NCBI GenBank assembly: GCA_012934845.2
Contig: WNNJ02003462.1
Location: 1-64,000 of the forward strand
Direction: 5' to 3'
Origin: Pomphorhynchus laevis
Lineage: Eukaryota > Acanthocephala > Palaeacanthocephala > Echinorhynchida > Pomphorhynchidae
Length of the DNA stretch: 64,000 nt
In this document: positions 1 to 11,180 of the stretch, piece after piece
Layout: each line of letters begins with the position of its first letter
Position numbering within the stretch: the first letter of the stretch is position 1
Program-made: the position numbers and the translations under genes
Notes under the pieces: generated by a model
What the model was told of the DNA's origin: nothing
Seen by the model: the letters and a program-made list of their open reading frames with translations, nothing else
Databases searched by the model: none

Positions 1-305
1 ATGTAGCTTGCGTTAACATTATATAGGTGCGTTAGCCAGGAATCCTGAAAAATGTATGCGTTTTGTAAAATATTTTCATAATAGTTAATGCAGTTTATCG
101 TAGTATAAAATTTCAATTGTTGAATAAATTTATCATTATTACAATCAAACTTTTATAATCCACCGGAACAACTATGAATCGGCATCTCCAGCAACTGATA
201 TCTGTACCATTAGATAATTAATAATGACAAAAAATATAATTGAAATATAATAAGTAAAAAATATATTAGTCGAGTCACCAGAATATTTTCTTATTTACGT
301 TTCGG
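1..305. repeat. Dispersed repeat, left copy (PLE flank)
   Basis: This stretch recurs nearly base for base at 15621-15972, about 15.6 kb away in direct orientation. The main difference is that the right copy has a long (TA)n tract where this one has a short A-rich tract near 257-270. No coding potential is seen. Both copies lie just outside PLE leader sequence, so this is either a flanking element or part of a larger duplicated block. Confidence 0.85.
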
Positions 306-359
306 CCTTCTTTATAAAAAATATATAAAAAATATATTTTGATGTATATTTTGATAATT

Positions 360-946
360 AACTTAATTATGAATGATCAAGTTTATTTTAAGTTCAAAAT
401 TATATAAATAATAATAAAAATGTTTATAGTTTAAGACATCTTGTATTTACAAATTTGGCTGTGATTTTAGTTAAAAACAACATTGACAATAAAGTATCTT
501 ACTCTAATATATTATAATATTACAATCTGTAATCTCATCGTTATAGAGACCTCACACTATATATTGTTAGTGTGGATTAAATAATTAGCTAAGTATTCGT
601 TTGAATAAAATGTGTTAGAGTGGAATGCTCATTAATTCGAAAAATACGCTCATATGTTGAAACGTCTATTTCATAATATAGCATTCTTATATTATAAATA
701 TATATCTTTTTATCTTTACAAAATATATGTTTGCTAGAAGAATATTGTTTTTTTAAGAATAATATTTTATCAAATAATTATTTAGTTCGAGAAAACATGA
801 CGCACGGGCTTAGCGATATCTAAATAAAAATGTATCAAGCAATTAAATGATGACAGTTTCGTAATAATGAGATAATTAATATAATATTGTATTCTATCGA
901 TCTGAATATCTGAATGGATATATCTGAATGGATATAATGGAATAAA
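360..946 (+). repeat. PLE 5' leader (pseudo-LTR-like) copy 1 with flank
   Basis: From about 474 this matches the leader found at 2310, 10410 and 16005, recognisable by TTGCAATAAAGTATC-like sequence and the string CATGACGCACGGGCTTAGCG. Bases 360-473 match 15292-15415 instead, so the leader starts at about 474 after a different flank. At 947 the sequence jumps directly into the middle of an RT gene, as in a tandem whose inner copy is 5'-truncated. Confidence 0.75.
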
Positions 947-1938
947 ACACTAAAAGCAATTAAAGCACATTTTAAAAAATGTTGCAAGGTAATCGAAATT
1001 AATACTGGTATAAAACACTATTTCAGTATTAATTCTACAAAAGAATTTTTAGAACAGACAAAAGAATAAATTTTCAAAATATAAATACATACGATTTTAT
1101 TACGTTTTATACAAATCTAGATTTAGTAGATTTTAAAGAAGCGTTAGTAAAAGTAATTAACCTTATATTCGGAAAAAGATATACATATATATGTTATAAT
1201 AATTATAACGCCTATCTAACAAAAATTAAACCATCAAATAAATATAAATATACGGATAAAATTAAATTAATAGAATCCTTAAATATTTTGATAAATCAAA
1301 ATTATTTAAAAGTAGGGACATCTATATTTAGACAAGTAAAATGTGTTCCAATGGGTGGTAATAGTAGCCCAATTATAACTGACTTGTTTTTAAGCTTTAT
1401 AGAATATGAATTTGTTCATAACTGTGTAAAAAGTAAATCTAAACAATATAAATATATGAAATATATGTTTCGATACATTGATGATATATGTGTATTTAAT
1501 TCTAATAATTTTTATTCAATTAGTGAGCACATTTATCCAGAAAGCCTTATTCTTAACAAAACCAATATTAATGATAAAGAAGGTGTATATCTAGATATGA
1601 ACATTAAATTAACATTAACTAAAACTACTATTAAATTATATCGTAAAGATGACATATTTAAATTTACAATAAACATATTTTTGCATGAGCATTCATGCAT
1701 ACCATATAATATAAAATATAATACATTAAATAATGAAATTTTAAGAATTGCAACAGTATGTAATGATATTGGCTTTCTTCAAAATCATTTAAATAATTTA
1801 ATAGATACATATTTTAAACTAAGTTACTATAAAAATGCAATCACACAGAAAATAGTAGAATATATAAATCAACACAATAATATAAAGAATAAATTTAAAC
1901 TCTTAAGTGGCAAATTTTTATGGATGAATAATAAATAA
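947..1938 (+). pseudogene. Penelope-like RT, 5'-truncated copy
   Basis: This is the C-terminal half of a PLE reverse transcriptase, nearly identical to 9038-10037. The open part (1288-1938) holds the motif VPMGGNSSP followed by the catalytic YIDD box, and ends in a Lys/Asn-rich tail (LSGKFLWMNNK) that the longer copy has lost by frameshift. Relative to that copy, one base is missing near 1066, breaking the frame upstream of 1288. The fragment begins abruptly at 947 within the palm domain, as expected of a 5'-truncated inner copy in a head-to-tail tandem. Only part of the active site is encoded, so it should not make a working enzyme. Confidence 0.85.
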
Positions 1939-2012
1939 TATACTTTGCATTAGAATAAGATACTAGATAGTTATTTCAGAGGAAATACATCATTAGCATG
2001 TATTTGGCTCCG

Positions 2013-2082
2013 CTGCTATGTTGGGTAGAGGAGTTAGGGGCCGAAACCTGATAGCAAAGCAGTTCCTCCTGATGACCTCTAA
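2013..2082 (+). other. Structured PLE 3'-UTR segment, copy 1
   Basis: This follows the RT stop in the PLE 3' UTR. It contains GAAAC at 2043-2047 and CTGATGA at 2069-2075. CTGCTATG at 2013 faces CAAAGCAG at 2055 with one mismatch, and TTAGGGG at 2034 faces CCTCTAA at 2076 with one G-U pair. Equivalent segments lie at 10113-10182 and, on the minus strand, 40795-40857. Function is inferred only. Confidence 0.45.
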
Positions 2083-2309
2083 TTCTTATTCTGATACAAC
2101 GTCTGTTATTTATTAGTCAGTTCATAAAAATGACGTTTATTTTAAATTTTATTTTTTATATTTATTTTTTAACTTGATTTAAATTATATAAAATAATATA
2201 ACAATTATTTGTTTTATTATTTAATTATTAAATTTCGATTAAGCATTATTATGTTTTGTTTATTTTATAATTATATTAAATACGTTGACTCAGTTAGCTG
2301 ATTTAATTT

Positions 2310-3079
2310 AAAAACAACATTTGCAATAAAGTATCTTACTCTAATATATTATAATATTACAATCTGTAATCTCATCGTTATAGAGACCTCACACTATATA
2401 TTGTTAGTGTGGATTAAATAATTAGCTAAGTATTCGTTTGAATAAAATGTGTTAGAGTGGAATGCTCATTAATTCGAAAAATACGCTCATATGTTGAAGC
2501 GTCTATTTCATTAAATAGCATTCTTATATTATAAATATATATCTTTTTATCTTTACAAAATATATGTTTGCTAGAAGAATATTGTTTTTCTTAAGAATAA
2601 TATTTTATCAAATAATTATTTAGTTCGAGAAAACATGACGCACGGGCTTAGCGATATCTAAATAAAAATGTATCAAGCAATTAAATGATGACAGTTTCGT
2701 AATAATGAGATAATTAATATAATATTGTATTCTATCGATCTGAATATCTGAATGGACATAATCGGCTACGGTTTCACAGATCACCAATATATCATCAATC
2801 TACTATCATTAATGGTAAATTATTTTTGTCTCATTCCGGGTTAAGGCTTCGTAAATTATGTTATGGTGCATTCCGGTAGGCGCATTCCGGATTAAGCTTA
2901 ACGACGAAGTTTGACAAAAATCATTTAGGTTTATACTTTATTCTTCGTGTTCATAATATATTATGTTCATAATATAGCATTCTTATATTATAAATATATA
3001 TCTTTTTATCTTTACAAAATATAAAGGATCATTGGCAATAAAGTATCTTTATTGAAAATAAACGTTAAAAATTATGACT
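2310..3079 (+). repeat. PLE 5' leader copy 2
   Basis: This non-coding leader joins the end of one PLE unit (GCTGATTTAATTT at about 2298-2310) to the GIY-YIG start of the next. It is practically identical to 10410-11180. A block of about 49 bases ending in CTTTTTATCTTTACAAAATA occurs twice inside it, near 2517 and 2977. PLEs commonly have such LTR-like direct repeats between tandem copies; isolated copies at 40571 and 49214 end without it. Confidence 0.75.
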
Positions 3080-3445
3080 TAAAAGTTACATGTACTCAAC
3101 AATATTGGAAAAATACGTAAGTTTAGGTCTTTTAAATGTAACAGAAAAAATTGTATAGTTTGTGATGTTATAAATAATAATAATTGTATCGTAAGTAATA
3201 CGACAAACAAATGTTTTTCATTAAATATTAATAATAATTGTAACTGCAATACCGCAGGTGTAGTGTATCTTATACAATGTACATGTGGATTGCAATATAT
3301 AGGAAAAAGATATCAAATGTTAAAAACTAGGTTTAGGTAACACATATATAATATACAGCATAATAGTCAAACTATATTTCATAAACATATGAGATTAATA
3401 GGACATGATATTAAAAACTGTAAATTATTTATTTTAGAACATATT
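3080..3445 (+). pseudogene. PLE GIY-YIG endonuclease segment, interrupted
   Basis: The reading frame encodes a Cys-rich stretch (KCNRKNCIVCDV) and then the GIY-YIG signature GVVYLIQCTCGLQYIGK. This is the nicking endonuclease of PLEs, here upstream of the RT rather than downstream as in Penelope/Neptune types. A TAA follows FR at about 3338, where the minus-strand copy has Gln, so this copy is defective. The frame is then cut by a CR1/L2-like insertion at 3446 and resumes at 7693 with the C-terminal end of the domain (EDFWIKTLNS). After removing the insert the order is GIY-YIG then RT, as in the permuted Naiad/Chlamys group. Confidence 0.8.
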
Positions 3446-3476
3446 AATTGTGTGTTTACAGCTTAAACACACAATT
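3446..3476 (+). other. 5'-terminal hairpin of the CR1/L2-like element
   Basis: AATTGTGTGTTTA (3446-3458) and TAAACACACAATT (3464-3476) form a perfect 13-bp stem with a 5-base loop, starting at the first base of the insertion. The second copy (11546-11576) keeps it unchanged. It may protect the RNA 5' end or mark the end of reverse transcription. Confidence 0.7.
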
Positions 3477-3616
3477 TCCAGATCAGATTCAGATCGACTC
3501 GCTCCGCTCAACGAAAAATTTTAACAGCATAAATACACAAACAAAAAATTTAAACAGATAAACACACAACAAGGAGCGCAGTTTTAAAAATTGTAAACTA
3601 TCGCAACCTACAGTTA

Positions 3617-4720
3617 ATGGGAGCCAAGAAGAAAAATCTACCAAAAGCCAAGCGAGCAATCTCTGTTGATACCGATAAAACCGGCAAACCCGAGAACATA
3701 CAAGTGGAATGCTCCGCTAGCGGCTGTCAAATCTGGACATCAGTAACACATAATTGTGCTTTGGGTCAGGAAACTTGTGGCGGGCCACCGTTCTACTGCG
3801 GATTCTGTGCGGCGAAACAAATCAACTTGTTAATAAAACGCTTAGAGCAATTGGAAATGACAACGCAGTATGATCGAATTTCTCAAATTTCTGATAAATC
3901 TACTGAGACCGTAAAGGAGCCGCAAATTGTATCGCAGCAAGATGGATTTTGTCAAGTTTATGATAAATCTACCGAGACAGTGACGGAGTCGCAAATTGTT
4001 ACAACTAATGTATTTTCACTCCCCGACACCCCACGTCCCGTCCTTCCTGTCTCGTTTCTCAATAACTTGCATCCATCAATCAAAATCACCTCCACCAACC
4101 TCCACTATCCTTCCACTCATAACCTTTCCTCACATCGCTTGCAACCCTCTTTATTATCATTATCCTCTATGTCTCCCGTCGTCAAACCAAATCCCTCCAA
4201 ATCATCAACTGCCAGCTCTTCTATCGTGATCTCACCTACTCACGTCAGTCGTCCTCCTTTACGGAAGCGCTTTGCTTCTCGCGATCGTTGCGTCATTGTC
4301 ACTAATATCACGCCTTCTAACTCCTTATCTCCACAAGCACGTCTGGACCACGATGTTTCAGCCTTCAAATCCATCCTCTCGTCTATTGTTCCTGCGGATA
4401 AACCATCCTTTTTCAAGGACATTTCTCCTGTCGCATTCATCCGTCTAAACAAATCTTCTCAATCTTAATCCTTCCCAGCCCCCTCTCCTAAAAATTGTTT
4501 TCAAGCATCGCTCTCACGCGTCTTCTGTCCTCTCTCAACGATTCAAACTCATGTCATCTTCAACCACTCGAATTTTCCCCGATCGCGCCCCTTCCGAAAT
4601 CGCTCAAATCTCTTCAGCCCGCATCGAAAAACGCCGTCGCGAGGAAAACGGCGAAACATCACTCGCCATCCGAAACATAGACGGAAATTTTCAAGTTGTC
4701 CACACCCGTCCAAAAATTCG
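3617..4720 (+). pseudogene. CR1/L2-like ORF1 (Cys-rich finger protein)
   Basis: The ORF opens at 3617 and runs 283 codons to a stop at 4468. Near residues 30-65 it has a finger-like Cys/His cluster (ECSASGCQIW, HNCALGQETC, FYCGFC) resembling an atypical PHD or treble clef, then a Ser/Thr/Pro-rich middle. In another frame, 4480-4724 continues a typical CR1/L2 ORF1 C-terminus (IEKRRREENGETSLAIRNI), so a frameshift near 4470-4490 truncates it. ORF1 proteins of this group bind the element RNA. The restored ORF1 stop overlaps the ORF2 start at 4721 as ATGA, suggesting coupled translation. Confidence 0.75.
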
Positions 4721-7615
4721 ATGACGCTCCATCTCTCCTATGTGTCTTCTCCACTAGTCTCTTTCGCCACAGAACACGGTTTCCGCCTCGGTCTCCTCAA
4801 CACTAGATCTATTCTCAATAAATCCGATCTTATCCTCAACCTATTCACCAAGCAATCCATCGATCTCTTCTGCCTCACCGAATCCTGGCACTCAGATTAG
4901 ACGACCTTTCCATTCGCCGTCTGCTCTCTGCCGGTTGCTCCCTAGTCGAATCCGCCCGCCCCCTCAGCTCATACCCTTCTAAATCCTCTAATCATGGCGG
5001 CATCGTCGCATTCGCGCGTCACCCAGCGTCTCTTCGCAAAATCAATACCCCTTTCAGTCCTTGCTCTTTTGAATTGCTCACTTGTCGTTATTCTAACCCG
5101 ATCACTCTAGATCTTGCCATTGTATACCGTCCTGGTTCATCAGCTCCTACAGCCTTATTTTTTACCGAACTCGCTGACCACCTTTCTCATTGTTCTTTGT
5201 CCTCAATCCCTTCACTCGTTCTAGGCGACTTCAATATCCGCCTAGACCGCCCCTCTTCCACAGATTCCATTCGCTTCATCAACATTCTATCCAACTACAA
5301 TTACAAACTAATCTCCACTGCCCCCACACATATACTTAGCGGGGCACTCGACATCATCGCTGTCCCCGATCATTTTGCTGCCCACACCTCACTGTCCATC
5401 TCTGATCCTGGTCTATCCGATCACTTTCTTATCACCCTTGATCTCGCTCGCAACCACACCCCTCCTCACACACCTACAATCCTACGTCGCCCTTGGAGAA
5501 ATCTTGACCTCTCCCTTCTCCGCTCTGCCTTACTCAAGTCGTCTCTATCATTACCCACAATAACATATTCATCTCCTCACGATCTCGCCTTTCTTTTCGA
5601 CTCTGAACTCACATCCACTCTCGATATTCTCTTGCCCTACAAATCCCACCCACACCGTCGCTTGCACCGTGCCCCATGGTTTGACATCCAATGCCTACTC
5701 TCAAAGCGTCGACTCCGCCATGCTTTTCGAGTCTATCACCGCTCTCTCAGACGCGATTTCCGCTCGATCACTCCGTCTTTCCGTGATTCCTATCTTGCTC
5801 TTCGCCGGTCTCATCTCCACCTACTACGTACCAAATGCAACTCCTTCTGGCAGCATAAAATCATCACTTCATTCAACTCTAAGACTCTCTGGCATACTTT
5901 TAACTCAATCCTGGCTCGTTCCTCTACGCCTTGCAACATCAATGCTAATGATTATTCGTCATTTCTCCAGACTAAAGTATCCACGCTGCTCTCTCACACC
6001 CCGGTCTCCATCCTATCCCACTCTGCCCAGTCTACACTCATCCTTCCGGAACTCTTTCATCTTCTCCCTGTATCACCTACAGAAGTATCATCTGTCCTCA
6101 TGTCCTTGCCCAACAAAACCTCACCTGCCGATCCCCTGCCTACCCACATATTAAAATCTATATGCTCATCGATATCCCCATTTCTCACAACCTTGTTTAA
6201 CTCGTCCATCCGCAGTCGTATCTTCCCTTCACACTGGAAATCCGCAATCTTTCGTCCCCTCCTTAAGAAACAATCGCTCGACACCTCACTTCCTTCTAGC
6301 TATCGCCCCATTTCACTACTCCCTACTCTTTCAAAGCTCTTAGAACGCCTCATCTTAATACAAATCAACGCTTATATCTCCTCATCCAATCTGTACCCTC
6401 CTTTCCAATCCGCTTTCCGCTCTAATCACTCGACAGAAATCGCATGCATAAAAGTGTACAACGACTTACTCATTTCTCGAGACAAGGCTCTATATAGTGT
6501 TCTCATCTCCCTCGACCTCTCCTCCGCATTCGACATTGTCGACCACTCCGTCCTCCTTTCTCGCCTTCGTTATGATTACGGCTTTTCTTCCTCCTCCGTA
6601 GCTTGGTTCGCCTCATATCTATCCGACCGTTCCTTTCGCGTCTGTTCTAATTCATCATCCTCCCCTCCCATCCCTATTTTTTGCGGGGTTCCACAAGGTT
6701 CAGTCCTAGGTCCCCTGCTTTTCTCTCCTTTGCTTGGCGATCTCTCTCCATTTATCAAACCTAACTCCTTTAACGTCATGCAATACGCCGAAGACATTCT
6801 AATATATGCTCATGCACCCGCACATCGCATACACGATATCGGCATTTCTGCCTCCAACTGTCTTTCTTCTATCTATAAACGTCTATCCAATCTCCATCTC
6901 GTTCTAAACGCCGAAAAGTCCAAAATAATGTCGATCCTTCCCTGTAAACCAAGCATATCTCCTCCCATTGTATCTATTGCCTCATCGATCATCCCTATAG
7001 TCCACAATCTCACTTTCTTAGGCTTCCATTTCGATGATCACCTTTCCCTTAAACCCTTCGTCCGTGACAAGGTCCGCTCGTCTAACTTAATTATTCGTGA
7101 CATCTGCCGTATCCGCCCCCTTATCGACTTCCGTTCATGTATGTATCTTCTTTCATCGCTTCTTTTCCCTAAAATCGATTACTGCCTTAGCCTTTTCGCC
7201 AATTCTCCAAAATCCATCATCCTACCCCTACAACGAATAATCAACACCGCTGTTCGAGTGCTCTTTCGTCTCCGTCGCTTCGACCAGACATCCACATATC
7301 TTGCCCAACTCTGCTGGCCCACCGTCCACATCCGCATCAAAGTCCGCCTTCTTCTCGTTACTTTTCGTCTCATCGCTGTCGGCTCCCCATCGTTCATCAA
7401 GCTTCCTTTCTTAGACGATACTCGCCCCAACTCGCTATCGCTTTGTTCCTGTCATACCCTCTTACTCCACGTTCCTAATTACTCCAACAACTACGGTCTC
7501 CGATCCTTCCTCGTCGCCGCCTCATTCGCCTGGAATTAACTTCCTCTCGACGTCCGCCGCGCTCCCTCCTTTATCACATTCAAACACCTCCTCCGTTCAC
7601 ACCTTCTCGACACCT
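4721..7615 (+). pseudogene. CR1/L2-like ORF2: endonuclease plus reverse transcriptase
   Basis: ORF2 nicks target DNA and primes cDNA synthesis there. From ATG 4721 the endonuclease begins LGLLNTRSILNKSDLI and reaches CLTESW; it continues with LGDFNIR and a C-terminal SDHFLI box. The RT shows FRPLLKK, YRPISLLPTLSKLLER, LDLSSAFDIVDH and GVPQGSVLGPLLF. Three lesions are visible: a one-base deletion near 4898 that shifts the endonuclease frame, an Asp-to-Glu change in the catalytic box (YAED instead of YADD), and CAA to TAA at 7537, removing about 26 residues that the 33515-33988 copy retains. The long open part is 5074-7539. Probably inactive. Confidence 0.85.
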
Positions 7616-7648
7616 GATTCACAGTTTTGTTTTGTTGTGGTCATGTAA

Positions 7649-7664
7649 GCGTGCGCTGGCACGC
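7649..7664 (+). other. 3'-UTR hairpin of the CR1/L2-like element
   Basis: GCGTGC-GCTG-GCACGC forms a perfect 6-bp stem with a 4-base loop about 30 bases before the 3' end. It is unchanged at 34020-34035 and, on the minus strand, 29362-29377. In L2-type elements such a 3' stem-loop is thought to be what the RT recognises. Confidence 0.7.
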
Positions 7665-7796
7665 ATTTGCCACGTTAAAATAAATCCTTTTTTTATTATC
7701 GAAGAAAACATTTCAATATTAAATAAAAACTATTAGAAAAAGAAGATTTTTGGATTAAAACGCTTAATTCCATGTACCCATTAGGATTGAAATGAC

Positions 7797-9932
7797 GTGG
7801 TACAAGGAATTGGCAGAAGTAGTATAATACATAATAAACAACTATATTATAATAATCCAGTTAAACGCAAACCAAGAAGTCATGGTGATAAAAGGAATAG
7901 GAAAAATAGAGTTAAAAATATTAAAAAAGATATGTATATAAATGAACGATTAGAAATATTAAAACAACTTTTAAGTGATAATAAGCTAAAAGATCTTTAT
8001 GTAAATATAAGAAGTTTTTCTAAAGATATCATATGTTCAATAAATCAAAAATTAATTAACGACTATGATAGGCTAAGTTGTATAATAGACAGTTATTGTA
8101 ATACAAAATACTATAATCGTACAATAAATGTTAATAATAACAATAGAAAATATACATTAACCATAAACTTCATTAATAAATGTATAGATAACATAAATAT
8201 AGCCGGACTTTTAAATAATTCTAAAAGTAAAGAAATAATAGGGTCAGATTTAAGTAAATATATTCCTAAAATAAGGTATAAACTCCTACCACCATTAGGA
8301 CGAAAAATTTGTAATTATAATAAAGAATTAAAATCAATATGTAACGATAATATTAGAAACATAATGGAAACAGAATGCAATTGTAAAAGTCTTAGTTTTG
8401 ATAAAATAAATGAACATATATGTACCCATAATCTAGAATTAATTGAAAATTGTGAATTAAGAAAGCTGCTATCAAAAGGGTATAAATATAGATTAAATAA
8501 CAACGACAAAAATAAAATTTACAATTCGTTATATAATAACTTAAATGATTACTTTAGTAAGCTGATTAATAGTGAAAGCTCGAATATATCTAAGATAAAA
8601 ATTTGGAAAGATTATATATTTGATAAAATTAAAAATAAAATGAAAATAACAAACAATTATAAAAGGAAAGATAAAATTAATAAAGATATGTATAAAGAAC
8701 TTACTAAATTAAAGGATAACTATATAATAACAACTATTGATAAAGCTAGTAATAACTTTGTCTTCATATGCAAAAAGCTTTATTATGATATACTAATGAA
8801 AGAGGTTAATTCTAATGATTTAAATGTAAATCCAACATATGAACGTAGTGAGTTAAGTTTAGAAACAATTATTACAAGTCACTGTTCTATAATGGATAAA
8901 AAGGGTATAAAGGTTGAATTAGATAATAAAACTATACCTATATTATATTGGAATCCAAAATTACATAAAAATCCAATAAAACCTAGGTTCATATGTAGTG
9001 CGTTTAAATGTACATTAAAACCACTTTCGGTTTATGCGAATAAAACACTAAAAGCAATTAAAGCACATTTTAAAAAATGTTGCAAGGTAATCGAAATTAA
9101 TACTGGTATAAAACACTATTTCAGTATTAATTCTACAACAGAATTTTTAGAACAGACAAAAGGAATAAATTTTCAAAATATAAATACATACGATTTTAGT
9201 ACGCTTTATACAAATCTAGATTTAGTAGATATTAAAGAAGCGTTAGTAAAATTAATTAACCTTATATTCGGAAAAAGATATACATATATATGTTATAATA
9301 ATTATAACGCCTATCTAACAAAAATTAAACCATCAAATAAATATAAATATATGGATAAAATTGAATTAATAGAATCCTTAAATATTTTGATAAATCAAAA
9401 TTATTTAAAAGTAGGGACATCTATATTTAGACAAGTAAAATGTGTTCCAATGGGTGGTAATAGTAGCCCAATTATAGCTGACTTGTTTTTAAGCTTTATA
9501 GAATATGAATTTGTTCATAACTGTGTAAAAACTAAATCTAAACAATATAAATATATGAAATATATGTTTCGATACATTGATGATATATGTGTATTTAATT
9601 CTAATAATTTTTATTCAATTAGTGAGCACATTTATCCAGAAAGCCTTATTCTTAACAAAACCAATATTAATGATAAAGAAGGTGTATATCTAGATATGAA
9701 CATTAAATTAACATTAACTAAAACTACTATTAATTTATATCGTAAAGATGACATATTTAAATTTACAAGAAACATATTTTTGCATGAGCATTCATGCATA
9801 CCATATAATATAAAATATAATACATTAAATAATGAAATTTTAAGAATTGCAACAATATGTAATGATATTGGCTTTCTTCAAAATCATTTAAATAATTTAA
9901 TAGATACATATTTTAAACTAAGGTTACTATAA
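7797..9932 (+). CDS. Penelope-like reverse transcriptase (permuted PLE)
   Basis: A 711-codon ORF whose product is very rich in Lys, Asn and Ile. The RT core shows TTIDKASNNFVF (about residue 310), WNPKLHKNPIKPRF (384), YDFSTLYTNLD (464), VPMGGNSSPIIADLF (549) and the catalytic YIDD (593), the usual order for PLEs. The upstream GIY-YIG segment belonged to the same ORF: at about 7790 this copy reads GAAATGAC where the minus-strand copy reads GAATGAC, and that extra base detaches the two. At the C-terminus an extra G near 9922 replaces about 35 residues still present at 1830-1938. The core is open, but the full protein is broken by the CR1/L2-like insertion, a stop in GIY-YIG and these two frameshifts. 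Confidence 0.9.
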   Translation: MVQGIGRSSIIHNKQLYYNNPVKRKPRSHGDKRNRKNRVKNIKKDMYINERLEILKQLLSDNKLKDLYVNIRSFSKDIICSINQKLINDYDRLSCIIDSYCNTKYYNRTINVNNNNRKYTLTINFINKCIDNINIAGLLNNSKSKEIIGSDLSKYIPKIRYKLLPPLGRKICNYNKELKSICNDNIRNIMETECNCKSLSFDKINEHICTHNLELIENCELRKLLSKGYKYRLNNNDKNKIYNSLYNNLNDYFSKLINSESSNISKIKIWKDYIFDKIKNKMKITNNYKRKDKINKDMYKELTKLKDNYIITTIDKASNNFVFICKKLYYDILMKEVNSNDLNVNPTYERSELSLETIITSHCSIMDKKGIKVELDNKTIPILYWNPKLHKNPIKPRFICSAFKCTLKPLSVYANKTLKAIKAHFKKCCKVIEINTGIKHYFSINSTTEFLEQTKGINFQNINTYDFSTLYTNLDLVDIKEALVKLINLIFGKRYTYICYNNYNAYLTKIKPSNKYKYMDKIELIESLNILINQNYLKVGTSIFRQVKCVPMGGNSSPIIADLFLSFIEYEFVHNCVKTKSKQYKYMKYMFRYIDDICVFNSNNFYSISEHIYPESLILNKTNINDKEGVYLDMNIKLTLTKTTINLYRKDDIFKFTRNIFLHEHSCIPYNIKYNTLNNEILRIATICNDIGFLQNHLNNLIDTYFKLRLL

Positions 9933-10112
9933 AAATAACATCAAGCAGAAAATAGTAGAATATATAAATCAACACAATAATATAAAGAATAAATTTAAAC
10001 TCTTAAGTGGCAAATTTTTATGGATGAATAATAAATAATATACTTTGCATTAGAATAAGATACTAGATAGTTATTTCAGAGGAAATACATCATTAGCATG
10101 TATTTGGCCTCG

Positions 10113-10182
10113 CTGCTATGTTGGGTAGAGGAGTTAGGGGCCGAAACCTGATAGCATAGCAGTTCCTCCTGATGACCTCTAA
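10113..10182 (+). other. Structured PLE 3'-UTR segment, copy 2
   Basis: CTGCTATG (10113-10120) is perfectly complementary to CATAGCAG (10155-10162). TTAGGGG (10134-10140) pairs with CCTCTAA (10176-10182) with one G-U, and GAGGA (10128) with TCCTC (10164). GAAAC is at 10143 and CTGATGA at 10169. Some of these helices cross, so they are alternatives or a pseudoknot. The boxes are those of a hammerhead, but no canonical three-stem fold is evident. Confidence 0.45.
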
Positions 10183-10409
10183 TTCTTATTCTGATACAAC
10201 GTCTGTTATTTATTAGTCAGTTCATAAAAATGACGTTTATTTTAAATTTTATTTTTTATATTTATTTTTTAACTTGATTTAAATTATATAAAATAATATA
10301 ACAATTATTTGTTTTATTATTTAATTATTAAATTTCGATTAAGCATTATTATGTTTTGTTTATTTTATAATTATATTAAATACGTTGACTCAGTTAGCTG
10401 ATTTAATTT

Positions 10410-11180
10410 AAAAACAACATTTGCAATAAAGTATCTTACTCTAATATATTATAATATTACAATCTGTAATCTCATCGTTATAGAGACCTCACACTATATA
10501 TTGTTAGTGTGGATTAAATAATTAGCTAAGTATTCGTTTGAATAAAATGTGTTAGAGTGGAATGCTCATTAATTCGAAAAATACGCTCATATGTTGAAGC
10601 GTCTATTTCATTAAATAGCATTCTTATATTATAAATATATATCTTTTTATCTTTACAAAATATATGTTTGCTAGAAGAATATTGTTTTTCTTAAGAATAA
10701 TATTTTATCAAATAATTATTTAGTTCGAGAAAACATGACGCACGGGCTTAGCGATATCTAAATAAAAATGTATCAAGCAATTAAATGATGACAGTTTCGT
10801 AATAATGAGATAATTAATATAATATTGTATTCTATCGATCTGAATATCTGAATGGACATAATCGGCTACGGTTTCACAGATCACCAATATATCATCAATC
10901 TACTATCATTAATGGTAAATTATTTTTGTCTCATTCCGGGTTAAGGCTTCGTAAATTATGTTATGGTGCATTCCGGTAGGCGCATTCCGGATTAAGCTTA
11001 ACGACGAAGTTTGACAAAAATCATTTAGGTTTATACTTTATTCTTCGTGTTCATAATATATTATGTTCATAATATAGCATTCTTATATTATAAATATATA
11101 TCTTTTTATCTTTACAAAATATAAAGGATCATTGGCAATAAAGTATCTTTATTGAAAATAAACGTTAAAAATTATGACTT
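10410..11180 (+). repeat. PLE 5' leader copy 3
   Basis: This is essentially identical to 2310-3079 with an exact offset of 8100 bases, joining the 3' end of the complete PLE unit to the start of a second GIY-YIG segment. Confidence 0.8.

Larger units (their letters stand above)
3446..7692 (+). mobile_element. CR1/L2-like non-LTR retrotransposon, full-length
   Basis: The element lies inside the PLE endonuclease gene. It has a 5' UTR opening with a 13-bp hairpin, ORF1 with a Cys-rich finger, ORF2 with apurinic endonuclease and RT, and a short 3' UTR with a perfect 6-bp hairpin ending AAATAAATCCTTTTTTT. There is no poly(A). The target duplication is only about 3 bases (ATT on each side). Its GC-richer, CT-biased sense strand stands out from the AT-rich PLE. 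Related 5'-truncated copies lie at 29336-29822 and 33318-34052, an older relative at 21856-23495, and a 5' fragment at 11546-12205. CR1/L2 is a motif-level assignment. Confidence 0.8.
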
